In this document: piece by piece, positions 11,835 through 23,934 of the stretch
Position numbering within the stretch: the stretch's first letter is position 1
How the letters are laid out: each line of letters opens with the position of its first letter
DNA from: Chromatiales bacterium
GTDB taxonomy: Bacteria > Pseudomonadota > Gammaproteobacteria > Ectothiorhodospirales > Ectothiorhodospiraceae
Assembly (NCBI GenBank): GCA_028695255.1
Contig: JAQVJI010000002.1
Span: 1 to 64,000 of the forward strand
DNA length: 64,000 nucleotides
Direction of reading: 5' to 3'
Notes under the pieces: generated by a model
The model's input: the letters and a program-made list of their open reading frames with translations, nothing else
Told to the model about the DNA's origin: nothing
Database searches by the model: none
Position numbers and translations under genes: made by a program

Positions 11835-12482
11835 ATGAAAACCTACCAATCCGAGTTCCTCGATTTTGCCATTCGCCAGGGCGTGCTGCGCTTCGGCGAG
11901 TTCACTCTCAAGTCCGGCCGCGAGAGCCCGTATTTCTTCAACGCCGGCCTGTTCAACACCGGGAATGCGCTGGCGCGGCTCGGGCGCTTCTATGCCGAGG
12001 CGATCGTCGATTCGGGCATCGGTTTCGACATGCTGTTCGGTCCGGCCTACAAGGGCATTCCGCTGGCCTCGGCCGCGGCCATCGCGCTGGCCGACCATCA
12101 CGGCCGCGACCTGCCCTGGTGCTTCAACCGCAAGGAGGCGAAGGACCACGGCGAGGGCGGGAGTCTGGTCGGCGCGCCGCTGGCCGGGCGGGTGCTGATC
12201 GTCGACGACGTGATCACCGCCGGCACGGCGATCCGCGAGTCGATCGACATCATCCGCGCCGCCGGCGCCGAACCGGTGGGCGTGGCGCTGGCGCTGGACC
12301 GGCGCGAGCGCGGCCGCGGCGAGCTGTCGGCGATTCAGGAAGTGGAGCGCGATTACGGCCTGCGCGTCGCCTGCATCGTCAGCCTGGACGAACTGATGAC
12401 CTACATCGGCGACGACGCCGAACTGCGCGGCCATCTGCCGGCGGTGGAGACCTATCGCGCCCGTTACGGGGTAGGCGGCTGA
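11835..12482 (+). CDS. pyrE: Orotate phosphoribosyltransferase
   Basis: [43 protein letters not shown] ... [17 protein letters not shown]. Confidence 0.97.
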   Translation: MKTYQSEFLDFAIRQGVLRFGEFTLKSGRESPYFFNAGLFNTGNALARLGRFYAEAIVDSGIGFDMLFGPAYKGIPLASAAAIALADHHGRDLPWCFNRKEAKDHGEGGSLVGAPLAGRVLIVDDVITAGTAIRESIDIIRAAGAEPVGVALALDRRERGRGELSAIQEVERDYGLRVACIVSLDELMTYIGDDAELRGHLPAVETYRARYGVGG

Positions 12483-12599
12483 ATCCGCCGCGGGTGCGAC
12501 GGCAATCTTTCGCGAAGTGTATCCTCAGGCACTTTCCACCACCGGCGCCGGCTCGGCTATGCTTAAGGCTACCGGCTTCATACGACGGAATGCCTCACG

Positions 12600-13235
12600 A
12601 TGCGACCGATTTCCTGCCTGACCCTGCTGCTCGCCGCCCTGCTGGCCACCCCGCTGGCGGTGCAGGCGGATCTCTATCGCTGGGTCGACGAGAACGGTCG
12701 CGTGCACTATGGCGACCGCCCGCCGATCGACCAGACCAAGGAAGACACGAAGGTCCTGAACAAGAAGGGTGCGGTGGTGCGCACCATCGAGCGGCCGAAG
12801 ACGCGCGAGGAGATCGAGCGCGAACGTGCCGAACGCGAAGCGCGCGAACAGCAGGCCGCGGCCGCGCGCGAGACGGCGCAACAGCAGGCCGAAAAGGCAC
12901 GTCACGACCAGGTGCTGCTGCGCAGCTACGGCAACGTGCGCGAAATCGAGATCACCCGCGACGACCGCCTGAACACGGTCGACTCGCTGCTCCGGCTGCT
13001 GGAGGAAAAGCAGGAGAACCTGCACCTGAAACTGGCCGAGCTGGAAGACCTCAAGATGCGCCAGGAACGCGGCGAGGTCAGCGCGCGCGAAGGCATCGAC
13101 AAGGAAATCGAGGCATTGCGCCAGCAACTCGACAACAACGCGAAGGCCATGGACCAGCGGCGCAGGGAACGTCAGGACATCGTCGACAAGTTCGAGATCG
13201 ACATCACGCGCTTCAGGCAACTGAAGGGGCAGTAG
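12600..13235 (+). CDS. DUF4124 domain-containing protein
   Basis: Signal peptide then LYRWVDENGRVHYGDRPP, followed by coiled coil. Confidence 0.85.
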   Translation: MRPISCLTLLLAALLATPLAVQADLYRWVDENGRVHYGDRPPIDQTKEDTKVLNKKGAVVRTIERPKTREEIERERAEREAREQQAAAARETAQQQAEKARHDQVLLRSYGNVREIEITRDDRLNTVDSLLRLLEEKQENLHLKLAELEDLKMRQERGEVSAREGIDKEIEALRQQLDNNAKAMDQRRRERQDIVDKFEIDITRFRQLKGQ

Positions 13236-13245
13236 GCCCAGCCAA

Positions 13246-14184
<939 letters not shown>

Positions 14185-14223
14185 TTACGGCAGGGTCAGG
14201 GGAAAATCCCGGGGAACCACGCC

Positions 14224-15603
14224 TCAGAACGGCAGCCGGAGCGTCGGCTCCACCGCCAGCAGGCGATGCCGGAACACCGACTGGATGCGCGCCAGCGCCG
14301 CGGGCGTGTCGCCCTCGAAGCGGATCACCAGCGAGGGCGTGGTGTTGGACGGGCGCACGAGCCCGAAACCGTCCTCGTAGTCGGCGCGCAGACCGTCGAG
14401 CGTCGACACCTCCGCACCCTCGAAGCCGCCGTGTTCGAGCAGGCGGCGCATGAACTCGAAGTGCTCGCCCTCGTGCCGGAAGTGCACGTTGAGCTCGGGC
14501 GTGTTGAGGCTGTCGGGCAGATCGGCGAAGACCTCGGTCGGGCTGCGCGCATCCTGCGACAGGATCTCCAGCAGGCGCGCGGCGGCGTAGAGCGCGTCGT
14601 CGAAGCCGTACCAGCGTTCCTGAAAGAAGATGTGGCCGCTCATCTCGCCGGCGAGCAGCGCGCCGGTCTCGCGTTGCTTGGCCTTCATGAGCGAATGCCC
14701 GGTGCGCCACATCAGCGGCCGGCCGCCGTGAGCGGCGATCTGGCGACCGAGATGGCGGCTGCACTTGATGTCGTACAGGATGGTCGCGCCGGGATGGCGC
14801 GACAGCACGTCGCGCGCGAACAGCATCATCTGGCGGTCGGCCCAGATCACGCGGCCCTCGCCGTCGACCACGCCCAGACGGTCGCCGTCGCCGTCGAAGG
14901 CAAGGCCGAGATCGAAGCCCTGCGTGGTGACGAGCTTGATCAGGTCGACGAGGTTCTCGGGCTCGGAAGGATTGGGGTGGTGATGCGGAAAGTGGCCGTC
15001 GACCTCGCAGTACAGGCCCTTCACATCGCAACCGAGACCGCCGATCAGATCCGGCGCGACGATGCCGGCGACGCCGTTGCCGCAGTCCACCGCGACCTTG
15101 AGCGGACGCGCGAGCCGCACGTCGCCGAGGATGCGCTGCCGATACACGTCCAGCACCGGAGCCTCGCGGCGCTTGCCCATGCGCTCGGAACGCACGCCGG
15201 CGCGCGCGCGGCGACGCAGTTCCTGGATCGTCTCGCCATGCAGCGTCTCGCCATCGACCACCAGCTTGAGACCGTTGTAGTCGGGCGGGTTGTGGCTGCC
15301 GGTGACGGCGACGCAGCTCTGCGAACCGAAGTGATGCGCGGCGAAATACACCACCGGCGTCGGCGCGAGACCGACGTCGATGACGTCGCAGCCGCCGGCG
15401 ATCAGGCCGTCGGCCAGCGCGTTCAAGAGCGCGATGCCGGACAGGCGGCCGTCACGGCCGATCACCACGGTGTCGCGTCCGCGTTCCAGCACGAGGCTCG
15501 CCAGCGCGCGGCCGATCTGCTCGACGATGGCCGGCGTCAGCGTGTCGCCGACCACGCCGCGGATGTCGTAGGCGCGGAAGATCGAGGCCGGGATGTCCAT
15601 CAA
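14224..15603 (-). CDS. algC: Phosphomannomutase/phosphoglucomutase
   Basis: [28 protein letters not shown] active-site motif; [11 protein letters not shown] metal-binding loop; [14 protein letters not shown]. Confidence 0.92.
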   Translation of the reverse strand: MMDIPASIFRAYDIRGVVGDTLTPAIVEQIGRALASLVLERGRDTVVIGRDGRLSGIALLNALADGLIAGGCDVIDVGLAPTPVVYFAAHHFGSQSCVAVTGSHNPPDYNGLKLVVDGETLHGETIQELRRRARAGVRSERMGKRREAPVLDVYRQRILGDVRLARPLKVAVDCGNGVAGIVAPDLIGGLGCDVKGLYCEVDGHFPHHHPNPSEPENLVDLIKLVTTQGFDLGLAFDGDGDRLGVVDGEGRVIWADRQMMLFARDVLSRHPGATILYDIKCSRHLGRQIAAHGGRPLMWRTGHSLMKAKQRETGALLAGEMSGHIFFQERWYGFDDALYAAARLLEILSQDARSPTEVFADLPDSLNTPELNVHFRHEGEHFEFMRRLLEHGGFEGAEVSTLDGLRADYEDGFGLVRPSNTTPSLVIRFEGDTPAALARIQSVFRHRLLAVEPTLRLPF

Positions 15604-16055
15604 TGCCTCCCCGACGAACCGAATCCGCCCGCGCCGCGATGGCTCTCCTCGAAGCTGTCCACCACCTCGAACTCGGCCTGCACCACCGGCACCAGCACGA
15701 GTTGCGCGATGCGCTCACCGGGATTGACGGTGAATGCCTCGCGACCGCGGTTCCAGCAGGAAACGAACAACTGACCCTGGTAGTCGGAGTCGATCAGGCC
15801 GACCAGATTGCCGAGCACGATGCCGTGCTTGTGGCCGAGGCCGGAGCGCGGCAGGATCACCGCCGCCAGCGACGGATCGCCGATGTGGATCGCAATGCCG
15901 GTCGGGATCAGCTCGGTGTCGCCGGGCTGGAGCGTGAGCGGTCCGGCGACGCAGGCGCGCAGGTCCATGCCGGCGCTGCCGGGCGTTGCGTGGTGCGGCA
16001 GCGGGAATTCGCTGCCGATGCGGGGGTCGAGAATCTTCACTTCGATCTTGCGCAT
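15600..16055 (-). CDS. dut: dUTP diphosphatase
   Basis: [54 protein letters not shown]-terminus. Confidence 0.97.
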   Translation of the reverse strand: MRKIEVKILDPRIGSEFPLPHHATPGSAGMDLRACVAGPLTLQPGDTELIPTGIAIHIGDPSLAAVILPRSGLGHKHGIVLGNLVGLIDSDYQGQLFVSCWNRGREAFTVNPGERIAQLVLVPVVQAEFEVVDSFEESHRGAGGFGSSGRH

Positions 16056-16451
16056 GCGGGATTCCTGAGGCGTCGCCGGAGACGGGTTCGGTGGTGCGGC
16101 GGCGGCGCATCACCCACGCCGCCGCGGTGCATTCTTTCACAGACGCACGCCGTTGGTGACCCCTTTTCGACCTTTCGTCAGAAGGCCATCGCACGCCGTT
16201 TTCGCGCCATGGTTCACACAATGCCAAGCTGTTAGTATCGGCCGGTGAACCCTGCACACCGCCGATTTCCGACCGCCGACCCGCTCGCCCCCGGCCACGT
16301 CGCCCCTCGCCGGGACGCCCCCCTTCAAGGACCGATCGAACCCGTCTTTCTGCTGCGGATCTGATCCGGTGACCGTTTCGCACCCGATCCCGGGCGCGTC
16401 GCCGCCGGCAGCGTTCGTTCTCCGCCATCCGGCCGGACGGGGGATCACGAC

Positions 16452-19400
16452 GTGAGGCCGCTGACGCTTCGCCACAAGATCCTGCTCGCCGTCAGCGTGC
16501 CGTCGCTGATCGCACTGGCCGGCATCGCCGGTTATCTGCTGATCTCGCTCCAGGGCTGGGCGGTCGATCGCTGGACCAAGGATCATCACGCCTTCGTCGA
16601 GTCGCTGGCCGGGACCATCGACGCCGACATCGCCCGCGCGCGGGAGCTCGTGCGCTTCAGCGCCAGCCTGCCGGCCTTCGCCGCGCTGCCCGAACGCGAC
16701 CGGATCGATCTTTCGATCAACGGCATCCCGGAACACGCCGACCGGCCCAAGCGCGACGCGCTCGACTGGCTGCGCGACAACGCCGGCTTTTCGGTGCTGT
16801 TCGTGCTCACGCCGGAAGGCGATTTCTACCTGTGCCATCCCTTCGCCGTACAGCGCACGCTCACGCGCCACAACCTGTCCGACCGACCGTACTTCCAGCA
16901 GGCCGTCGCCACACGAGCGACGGTCGTTTCGGACAGCTTCGTCGGCGCCGACGGCGTGCCCGCGGTCGCCATCGACACGCCGGTCCTCGACGACGCCGGC
17001 AACATCGTCGCGCACGTCGGCGGCGTGCTGCATCTGGATCGTCTGGCCGGGATGCTGCGCCCCGAGCGCATCGCGCCGTTCGACATCGGCCTGATCGTCG
17101 ATCGCGGCGGCAGGATCATGGCGCAGACCGAAACGGCGCTGCCGCCCGCGGTCGTTGCGTGGCTGGCCGAGACCAGTGCTCAGGCATCGTCATCGACCGC
17201 AGAGCGGGCCGTCACCGGGATCGCGAACCTCGCCGACGAGACGGGGCGCGAATGGCTGGGTTTCCATGCCACCCTCGACACCGGCTGGCACCTGCTGACG
17301 CTGCGCGACCGCGATGGGCTGCGCGCCGAGATCCTGCCGCAGGTGCAGCGCACGGCCCTGTTCGCCGCGGCCTTCCTGTCGTTGTTGAGCATCACGGCCC
17401 TGGTGCTCGCGCGTCGCTTCGTCCAGCGCTGGGCGCACGCGGAGGATGCATTGCGGGCGAGCGAGGAAACGTCGCGCCGCGAACGCGACCTGTTCGCCGG
17501 CGGCCCGGTGGCCGTGTTCATCTGGCGGCCCGAGGCGGGCTGGCCGGTGGATTACGTCTCGCGCAACGTGCGCGGGATTCTCGGCTATACGGCGGCGGAG
17601 ATGACCGCGCCCGGATTTCATTTCGCCGACCTGATCCATCCGGACGACTTGGCGCGCGTGGGCCAGGAAGTGGCGGACCATCTCGCCAGCCACAGAACGC
17701 AGTTCGAGCAGTCCTATCGTCTGCGCTGCAAGCACGGCGAATACCGCTGGTTCTACGACTTCACGATGCCCGAACGCGATGCCGACGGCGAGCTGCGGCG
17801 CATCCGCGGCTATCTGTTCGACCAGAGCGAGATCCGGCTCGCGCAGGCACGCCAGCGTCTGTCGGCGCGCGTGTTCGAAAGTACCAGCGAAGGCATCACC
17901 ATCACCGACATCGACGGCGTCATCCAGGCGGTGAATCCGGCCTTCACCCGCATCACGGGCTATACGGAGGCCGAGGTGCGCGGCAAACGGTCGAGCGTGT
18001 TGCGCTCCGGCAGACACGACCAGGCGTTCTACCAGGCGATGTGGCAGCAACTCGTGGGCGCGGGTCAGTGGCAGGGCGAGATCTGGAACCGGCGCAAGAA
18101 CGGCGAGGTGTATCCGGAGTGGATCACCATCAGTGCGGTACACGACGATTCGGGCGAGGTGTCGCATTACGTCGCCGTGTTCACCGACATCACGGCGCTG
18201 CGCAAGGCGCAGGAGCAGGCGGAATGGCTGGCCTGGCACGATCCGCTGACCGGCCTGCCGAACCGCGCGCTGTTCATGGAACGCCTCGGGCAGACGCTCG
18301 CGAACGCGCAACGCGACGGTCGTTATGCCGACGTGCTGATCCTCGACCTCGACCGTTTCAAGGACATCAACGACGCGCGCGGCATCGCCATCGGCGACCG
18401 CCTGCTCGGTGCCGTCGGCGAACGCCTGCGCGGCGCCTTGCGCGAGGGCGATTCGCTGGCACGCCTGACGGCGGACGAATTCGCGATCCTGCTGCCGCGG
18501 ATGTACTCGGATACCGAACAGGCGGCGCGGCAGGCGCTCTCTGTGGCGGAAAAACTGCGTGCGCTGATATCGCGTCCGTTCGAGCTCGACGGCGAGGCGT
18601 TCCGGCTCGGCGTCAGCATCGGCGTCGCGTTGTTTCCGGAATCGCCCGACGAGTCGACCGCCGACGTACTGCGACAGGCCGACACCGCCCTGCATCGCGC
18701 CAAGCAGGATGGCGGCGACCGCGTGGTGTTCTTCGAGAACACCATGGGCGAGATCGCGCGCGGGCGTTTTCAGCTCGAACACGAACTGCGGCATGCGATC
18801 GATCACGACGAGCTGCGCCTGTTCCTGCAACCGCAGGTCGATATGCGCGGTGGCATCGTCGCCTTCGAGGCGCTGGTGCGCTGGCAGCATCCGGAACGCG
18901 GGCTGGTGCCTCCCGGCGCGTTCATCGCGGCGGCGGAGGAATCGGGCCTGATCGCCCGGATCGACGGCTGGGTGCTGGCGGACGTATGCCGGCTTTTGTC
19001 GCGCCTCGACGGCGCGGGGCATCCCCTGCGCATAGCGGTCAACATCAGCCCGCGGCATTTCCGCGAGGAGGACTTCGTCGCCCGGGTACGACGGCACCTG
19101 GCGACCAGCGGTGCCGATCCCTCGCACCTGGTGCTCGAAGTGACCGAAGGCCTTATGATCGACGACCCGGCCGCCGTGGTCGGCAAAATGACCGTTCTCA
19201 CCGACATGGGCATCCACTTCTCCATCGACGACTTCGGCACCGGCTATTCGAGCCTGGCCTATCTCAAGCGCCTGCCGATCCACGAACTCAAGATCGACCG
19301 CAGCTTCATCCAGGATGCGCCCACCGACCCCAACGACGCGGCCCTGGTCGAGACCATCCTCGCGGTCGCCAGCCATCTCAATCTCCAGGTGGTGGCGGAA

Positions 19401-19535
19401 GGCGTCGAGACGCCGGAACAGGCGCGATTCCTGAGCGATCGCGGTGACGTGATCCAGCAGGGCTATCTGCACGGCCGGCCCGCGCCGGCGGAGGACTGGG
19501 TCGCGCGGCTCGGCACGCAGACGAGCGCGCCGTGA
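16452..19535 (+). CDS. Cache/PAS sensor protein with degenerate GGDEF and intact EAL domains
   Basis: N-terminal TM + dCache-like region, PAS domains, LTADEF in place of GGDEF, AFEALVRWQHPERG and DDFGTGYSSLAYLKRLPIHELKID. Confidence 0.93.
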   Translation: MRPLTLRHKILLAVSVPSLIALAGIAGYLLISLQGWAVDRWTKDHHAFVESLAGTIDADIARARELVRFSASLPAFAALPERDRIDLSINGIPEHADRPKRDALDWLRDNAGFSVLFVLTPEGDFYLCHPFAVQRTLTRHNLSDRPYFQQAVATRATVVSDSFVGADGVPAVAIDTPVLDDAGNIVAHVGGVLHLDRLAGMLRPERIAPFDIGLIVDRGGRIMAQTETALPPAVVAWLAETSAQASSSTAERAVTGIANLADETGREWLGFHATLDTGWHLLTLRDRDGLRAEILPQVQRTALFAAAFLSLLSITALVLARRFVQRWAHAEDALRASEETSRRERDLFAGGPVAVFIWRPEAGWPVDYVSRNVRGILGYTAAEMTAPGFHFADLIHPDDLARVGQEVADHLASHRTQFEQSYRLRCKHGEYRWFYDFTMPERDADGELRRIRGYLFDQSEIRLAQARQRLSARVFESTSEGITITDIDGVIQAVNPAFTRITGYTEAEVRGKRSSVLRSGRHDQAFYQAMWQQLVGAGQWQGEIWNRRKNGEVYPEWITISAVHDDSGEVSHYVAVFTDITALRKAQEQAEWLAWHDPLTGLPNRALFMERLGQTLANAQRDGRYADVLILDLDRFKDINDARGIAIGDRLLGAVGERLRGALREGDSLARLTADEFAILLPRMYSDTEQAARQALSVAEKLRALISRPFELDGEAFRLGVSIGVALFPESPDESTADVLRQADTALHRAKQDGGDRVVFFENTMGEIARGRFQLEHELRHAIDHDELRLFLQPQVDMRGGIVAFEALVRWQHPERGLVPPGAFIAAAEESGLIARIDGWVLADVCRLLSRLDGAGHPLRIAVNISPRHFREEDFVARVRRHLATSGADPSHLVLEVTEGLMIDDPAAVVGKMTVLTDMGIHFSIDDFGTGYSSLAYLKRLPIHELKIDRSFIQDAPTDPNDAALVETILAVASHLNLQVVAEGVETPEQARFLSDRGDVIQQGYLHGRPAPAEDWVARLGTQTSAP

Positions 19536-21025
19536 GAGCGCTTCTCCCGTGGCTGCTCGGCTTCGGTCTGGCAGTTGCGGCGTCGCCGGCCTTCGCCATC
19601 GACGACCTGTGGCAGCGCTACCGCTGGGAGATCGTAGGGACCATCGGCGGTGCGCTGATCCTGTCGCTCGCCACCGGCCTTTGGCTCAGCCGCCGCCGGT
19701 TGTTGCAGGAACGCGCACGCGTGGCCGCGCAGATGCGCGAACTGCACGCCAGCCACGAGCTGCTGACCAAGATCTCGTCGCAGGTCCCGGGCATGATCTA
19801 TCAGTACCTGTTGCGGCCGGACGGCAGCAGCTCGTTTCCGTACGCCAGCGACACCATCCGGGACATCTACGCCGTCAGCCCGCAACAGGCGCGGGACGAT
19901 GCCGCGCTGGTGTTCCGACGCATTCATCCCGACGACCTGGAGCGGGTGCAGGCCGGCATCCGGCGATCGGCGGCAACGCTCGCGCCCTGGCTTCAGGAAT
20001 ACCGCATACAGTCGCCGGAAACCGGCCTGCGCTGGTGCGAAGACCGCGCGATGCCGGAACGGCAGGCCGACGGCGGCACGCTCTGGCATGGCTTCGTCAC
20101 CGACGTCACGCCGCGCAAACTGATCGAGGCGCGACTGGCGGATGCCGCCGCCGAAAAACAGCGGCTGCTGGCGTCTCTCGGCGAGGGCGTGTACGGCATC
20201 GACCACCAAGGCATCTGCACCTTCATCAATCCCTCCGCCCTCGACATGCTCGGCTACGCCGAAGACGAGGTGCTCGGGCACGATCAGCACCGGCTGTTCC
20301 ACCACCACCGCGAGGACGGCAGCGATTACCCGACGCGGGAATGTCCGATCAGCAGGACGCTCGCAGATGCCCGGCCGCGCTACGTGGACGATTGGTTCAT
20401 CCGCAGGGACGGACGAGGATTTCCCGTGTCGCTGCTGATCTCGCCAATCGAGGAGGACGGCGTCTGCACCGGTGCCGTGGTCGCCTTCCGCGACATCACG
20501 GAACGCCTGCGACTGGAGGAGAACCTGAAGGCGCTCGCCACCACCGACGCGCTGACGGGACTGCCGAACCGGCGTCATCTGCTGGAACAGATGGAACGCG
20601 AACTGGCTCGCGTGCGGCGGCACCCGGAACGACCGGCGGCGGTGTTGATGGCCGACCTCGACCACTTCAAGCGCGTCAACGACAAATACGGGCATGCGGC
20701 GGGAGACATGGTGCTGCGGCACTTCGCCGCCACCTTGCGCGAGGCCGCGCGCAAGTCCGACCTGGCCGGACGCCTGGGCGGCGAGGAGTTCGTGTTGCTG
20801 CTGCCGGATACGCCGATCGACAAGGCGCGGTTGCTGGCCGAGCGCCTGCGCGAAACCATCGAGACCGCCAGGGTCGATACCGGCAACGGTCGCGTGCGCT
20901 ACACCGTCAGCATCGGTATCACCGCGATGACCGCCGACGACGCGGCGGTCGACCCGGCATTGGCGCGCGCCGACGCGGCGCTCTACCGCGCCAAACAGGG
21001 CGGGCGCAACCGGGTCGAGGTCTGA
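19532..21025 (+). CDS. PAS-domain diguanylate cyclase (GGEEF)
   Basis: N-terminal signal/TM, PAS domains, DALTGLPNRRHLLEQME, RLGGEEFVLLLPDT; GTGA overlap with preceding gene. Confidence 0.93.
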   Translation: MRALLPWLLGFGLAVAASPAFAIDDLWQRYRWEIVGTIGGALILSLATGLWLSRRRLLQERARVAAQMRELHASHELLTKISSQVPGMIYQYLLRPDGSSSFPYASDTIRDIYAVSPQQARDDAALVFRRIHPDDLERVQAGIRRSAATLAPWLQEYRIQSPETGLRWCEDRAMPERQADGGTLWHGFVTDVTPRKLIEARLADAAAEKQRLLASLGEGVYGIDHQGICTFINPSALDMLGYAEDEVLGHDQHRLFHHHREDGSDYPTRECPISRTLADARPRYVDDWFIRRDGRGFPVSLLISPIEEDGVCTGAVVAFRDITERLRLEENLKALATTDALTGLPNRRHLLEQMERELARVRRHPERPAAVLMADLDHFKRVNDKYGHAAGDMVLRHFAATLREAARKSDLAGRLGGEEFVLLLPDTPIDKARLLAERLRETIETARVDTGNGRVRYTVSIGITAMTADDAAVDPALARADAALYRAKQGGRNRVEV

Positions 21026-21041
21026 CGGGCACGCCGCTCGG

Positions 21042-22235
21042 CTACGCGCCCGACATCCGCCCCGCGATCAGCGCCACCAACTCGCGCGCCAGCCGTGCCT
21101 TGGATTGCTGCGGCAACGACGCATGACCATCCGCCCAGAACACTTCGAGCGCGTTGTCCTCGACGTCGAAACCGCGGCCCGCGCTCACGTCGTTGGCGGC
21201 GATCATGTCGAGGTGCTTGCGTGACAGCTTGTCGCGCGCATGCGCTTCCAGGTCCTGCGTCTCGGCCGCGAAGCCGACCACGAACGGTCGCGGTTCGCGT
21301 GCGGCGACCGCGGCCAGGATGTCGGGCGTGCGTTCGAGTTCGAGCGTGAGCTGCGATGCCGTCTTCTTGATCTTCTGCCCGGCAACCGCGGCCGGACGGT
21401 AATCGGCTACCGCGGCGGCGCCGATGAACAGATCGACCTCATCGATGCGTGCCATCACGGCATCGAACATCTGTGCCGCGCTCTCGACCTCGATGCGTTC
21501 CACGCCGCGCGGCGTCGGAAGCGCCACCGGCCCGCTCACCAGCAGCACGCGCGCGCCGGCCTCGCGCGCGGCTTCGGCAAGCGCGTAACCCATGCGCCCG
21601 GAACTGCGGTTGGACAGATAGCGCACCGGATCGAGCGCCTCGCGCGTGGGGCCGGCGCTGATCAGCACCGTCCGGCCCGCCAGCGCGCCGGTGGCGAACA
21701 GCGCCGACAGGCGTTCGACCAGTTCGGCCGCCTCCAGCATGCGGCCCTCGCCGGTCTCGCCGCAGGCCTGTTCGCCGCTCGCCGGACCGAAGATGGAAAC
21801 CCCGCGCGCACCGAGCGCGTCGCGGTTCGCCTGTGTCGCCGCATTGGCCCACATCTGCCGGTTCATCGCCGGCGCGATCGCGAGCGGCGCATCGCTCGCG
21901 AGACACAACGTCGACAGCAGATCGTCGGCGCGACCGGCGGCGAGACGCGCCATGAAGTCGGCGCTGCACGGCGCGACCAGCACCGCATCGGCCCAGCGCG
22001 CGAGTTCGATGTGGCCCATGCCGGCCTCGGCCTGTTCGTCGAACAGATCCGTGCGCACCGGATGGCCGGACAACGCCTGGAACGACAGCGGCGTGACGAA
22101 TTCCAGTGCCGCGCGCGTCATCACCACGCGCACGATGGCACCGGCGTCGCGCAGCCGGCGCGTCAGCTCGCAGGCCTTGTAGGCCGCGATGCCGCCGGTG
22201 ACGCCGAGCAATATGTGCTTGCCTTGCAGATACAT
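21042..22235 (-). CDS. coaBC: Bifunctional phosphopantothenoylcysteine decarboxylase/phosphopantothenate-cysteine ligase
   Basis: MYLQGKHILLGVTGGIAAYKACELTRRL; APAMNRQMW; VLISAGPTREALDPVRYLSNRSSGRMGYALA. Confidence 0.97.
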   Translation of the reverse strand: MYLQGKHILLGVTGGIAAYKACELTRRLRDAGAIVRVVMTRAALEFVTPLSFQALSGHPVRTDLFDEQAEAGMGHIELARWADAVLVAPCSADFMARLAAGRADDLLSTLCLASDAPLAIAPAMNRQMWANAATQANRDALGARGVSIFGPASGEQACGETGEGRMLEAAELVERLSALFATGALAGRTVLISAGPTREALDPVRYLSNRSSGRMGYALAEAAREAGARVLLVSGPVALPTPRGVERIEVESAAQMFDAVMARIDEVDLFIGAAAVADYRPAAVAGQKIKKTASQLTLELERTPDILAAVAAREPRPFVVGFAAETQDLEAHARDKLSRKHLDMIAANDVSAGRGFDVEDNALEVFWADGHASLPQQSKARLARELVALIAGRMSGA

Positions 22236-22309
22236 GCGGGGAGTCTAACCCGGATCGATGCTGAAAATCGGGCCTCTCGCCGGGACGCCAACGGTCAACA
22301 GCGCCGTAG

Positions 22310-22337
22310 GTCAGGTTGCGCGAAAGCAGCACCTGAC
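22310..22337. repeat. Short intergenic hairpin gtcaggttgc/gcacctgac
   Basis: Palindromic sequence in the coaBC-MFS intergenic region, resembling common dispersed intergenic repeats. Confidence 0.45.
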
Positions 22338-22420
22338 GCGCCGTGCCGAAACCGCGCTCGTCACGTGGCTTCGCAACGTGGCCTGCGACGGCTGCCATCG
22401 TTTCAACCACGAAGGATTTT

Positions 22421-22508
22421 GCTCTCGCGGAGGGCGCCGGGACGCAGGGAAACCCCTTTCTGTTTGTAATGTTGTCTTTCTCCGCGTCCCGGCGCCCTCC
22501 GCGAGAGC
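22421..22508. repeat. Perfect 25-bp inverted repeat with ~38-nt loop
   Basis: gctctcgcggagggcgccgggacgc (22421-22445) and its exact reverse complement (22484-22508). Confidence 0.85.
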
Positions 22509-22576
22509 TCATGTTTTTCTTTCCGCCCCCTGTGTACTCTGTGCCCTCCGTGGCCATCCATCGAAGATCCGCGCCC

Positions 22577-23893
22577 ATGTCCGCATCGCTGCCCGTCTAC
22601 GATCACGCCCGCTTCGAACGCGTGCGCTGGACCATCTACATGGTCCTGATCCTCGCCTACATGCTGGTGTTCTTCCATCGCATGGCGCCGGGCGTGGTGT
22701 CGGGCGAGCTGGCCGCGAGCTTCGGCACCACCGCCGCCGCGCTGGGTTCGCTGGCGGCGATGTACTACTACATCTACACCGCCATGCAGATGCCGGCCGG
22801 CGTGCTGGCCGACACCCTCGGCGCGCGCGGGTCCGTCACCGTCGGCAATCTGGTGGCGGGCGCGGGTTCGATCCTGTTCGGCCTGGCCGACAGCTTCGTC
22901 ACCGCGAGCATCGGTCGCTTCCTGGTCGGACTCGGCGTGTCGGTGGTGTTCGTCGGTCTCATGAAGAGCAACACGGTCTGGTTCAGCGAACGCCGCTACG
23001 GCAGCATCAGCGGACTCACGCTGCTGCTCGGCAACGTCGGCGCGATCGCCGCCACCGGACCGCTGGCGCTGGTGCTCAATCACTACGACTGGCGCAGCGT
23101 GTTCGTCGCGCTCGGCGTCGCGGCCCTCGTGCTAGGCATCGTGTCCTGGCTGCGCGTGCGCAATCGGCCGGAGGACCTCGGCTTTCCCTCGGTGCGCGAG
23201 ATGGAAGGGCTCGCGCCGCACCCGCCGCGCGAACGGCACTGGCTGACCGAGCTGCGCGGCGTGCTCGCCAACCGGCGCCTGTGGCCGGGCTTCGTCTACG
23301 ACTTCGGGGTCACCGGCAGTTTCTTCGGCTTCGTCGGCCTGTGGGCGATCCCGCTCCTGCGCGACCTGCACGGCCTGTCGCGCGGCGAGGCGGCGGCCTA
23401 CACCACCGTCGCCACCGTCGCCTTCGCGATCGGCAGCATGAGCGCGGGCAGCTTCTCCGACCGGCTCGGGCTCAGGCGCCCGGTACTGACCGGCGGCGTC
23501 CTGGGCTACGCCGCGATCTGTGCCCTGCTGCTGTTCGCACCCTGGTCGCCGGGTCCGTCGGCGTATCTGCTGTTCGGCGCGCTCGGCGTGTCGGCCGGCG
23601 GCTTCGTGGTCGCCTACGCACAGGCCAAGGAGGTGACCGCACCCGCGCTGTCCGGCATGGCGATCGCGCTCGTCAATACCGGGCTGTTTCTCGGCGCGGC
23701 CGTGTTCCAGCCGCTGTTCGGCTGGGTCATGGACCTCGGCTGGGACGGCGCGACGGTCGACGGTATTCCGGTCTACGCGGCGAGCGACTATCGCAACGGT
23801 CTGATCCTGCTGCTCGGCTTCGCGCTCATGGCCGTCGCCGCCTCGACGCGGTTCAGGGAGACGCATTGCCGCAACGTCACGGTCGCCGGCTGA
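22577..23893 (+). CDS. MFS transporter
   Basis: 12-TM pattern; MVLILAYMLVFFHRMAPGVVSGELAASFGTTAAALGSLAAMYYYIYTAMQMPAGVLADTLGAR. Confidence 0.9.
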   Translation: MSASLPVYDHARFERVRWTIYMVLILAYMLVFFHRMAPGVVSGELAASFGTTAAALGSLAAMYYYIYTAMQMPAGVLADTLGARGSVTVGNLVAGAGSILFGLADSFVTASIGRFLVGLGVSVVFVGLMKSNTVWFSERRYGSISGLTLLLGNVGAIAATGPLALVLNHYDWRSVFVALGVAALVLGIVSWLRVRNRPEDLGFPSVREMEGLAPHPPRERHWLTELRGVLANRRLWPGFVYDFGVTGSFFGFVGLWAIPLLRDLHGLSRGEAAAYTTVATVAFAIGSMSAGSFSDRLGLRRPVLTGGVLGYAAICALLLFAPWSPGPSAYLLFGALGVSAGGFVVAYAQAKEVTAPALSGMAIALVNTGLFLGAAVFQPLFGWVMDLGWDGATVDGIPVYAASDYRNGLILLLGFALMAVAASTRFRETHCRNVTVAG

Positions 23894-23934
23894 CCGGAGT
23901 AGAATCGGACCGGTTGGTCATGGTACGGAGGTTC

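Noticed and set aside
16056-16451. Possible c-di-GMP riboswitch in the leader of the GGDEF/EAL gene
   Set aside because: No recognisable GEMM motif in the ~400-bp leader.
17190-19472. 760-aa minus-strand and overlapping 871-aa plus-strand ORFs within the GGDEF/EAL gene
   Set aside because: Alternative-frame readings of a well-supported c-di-GMP protein gene.
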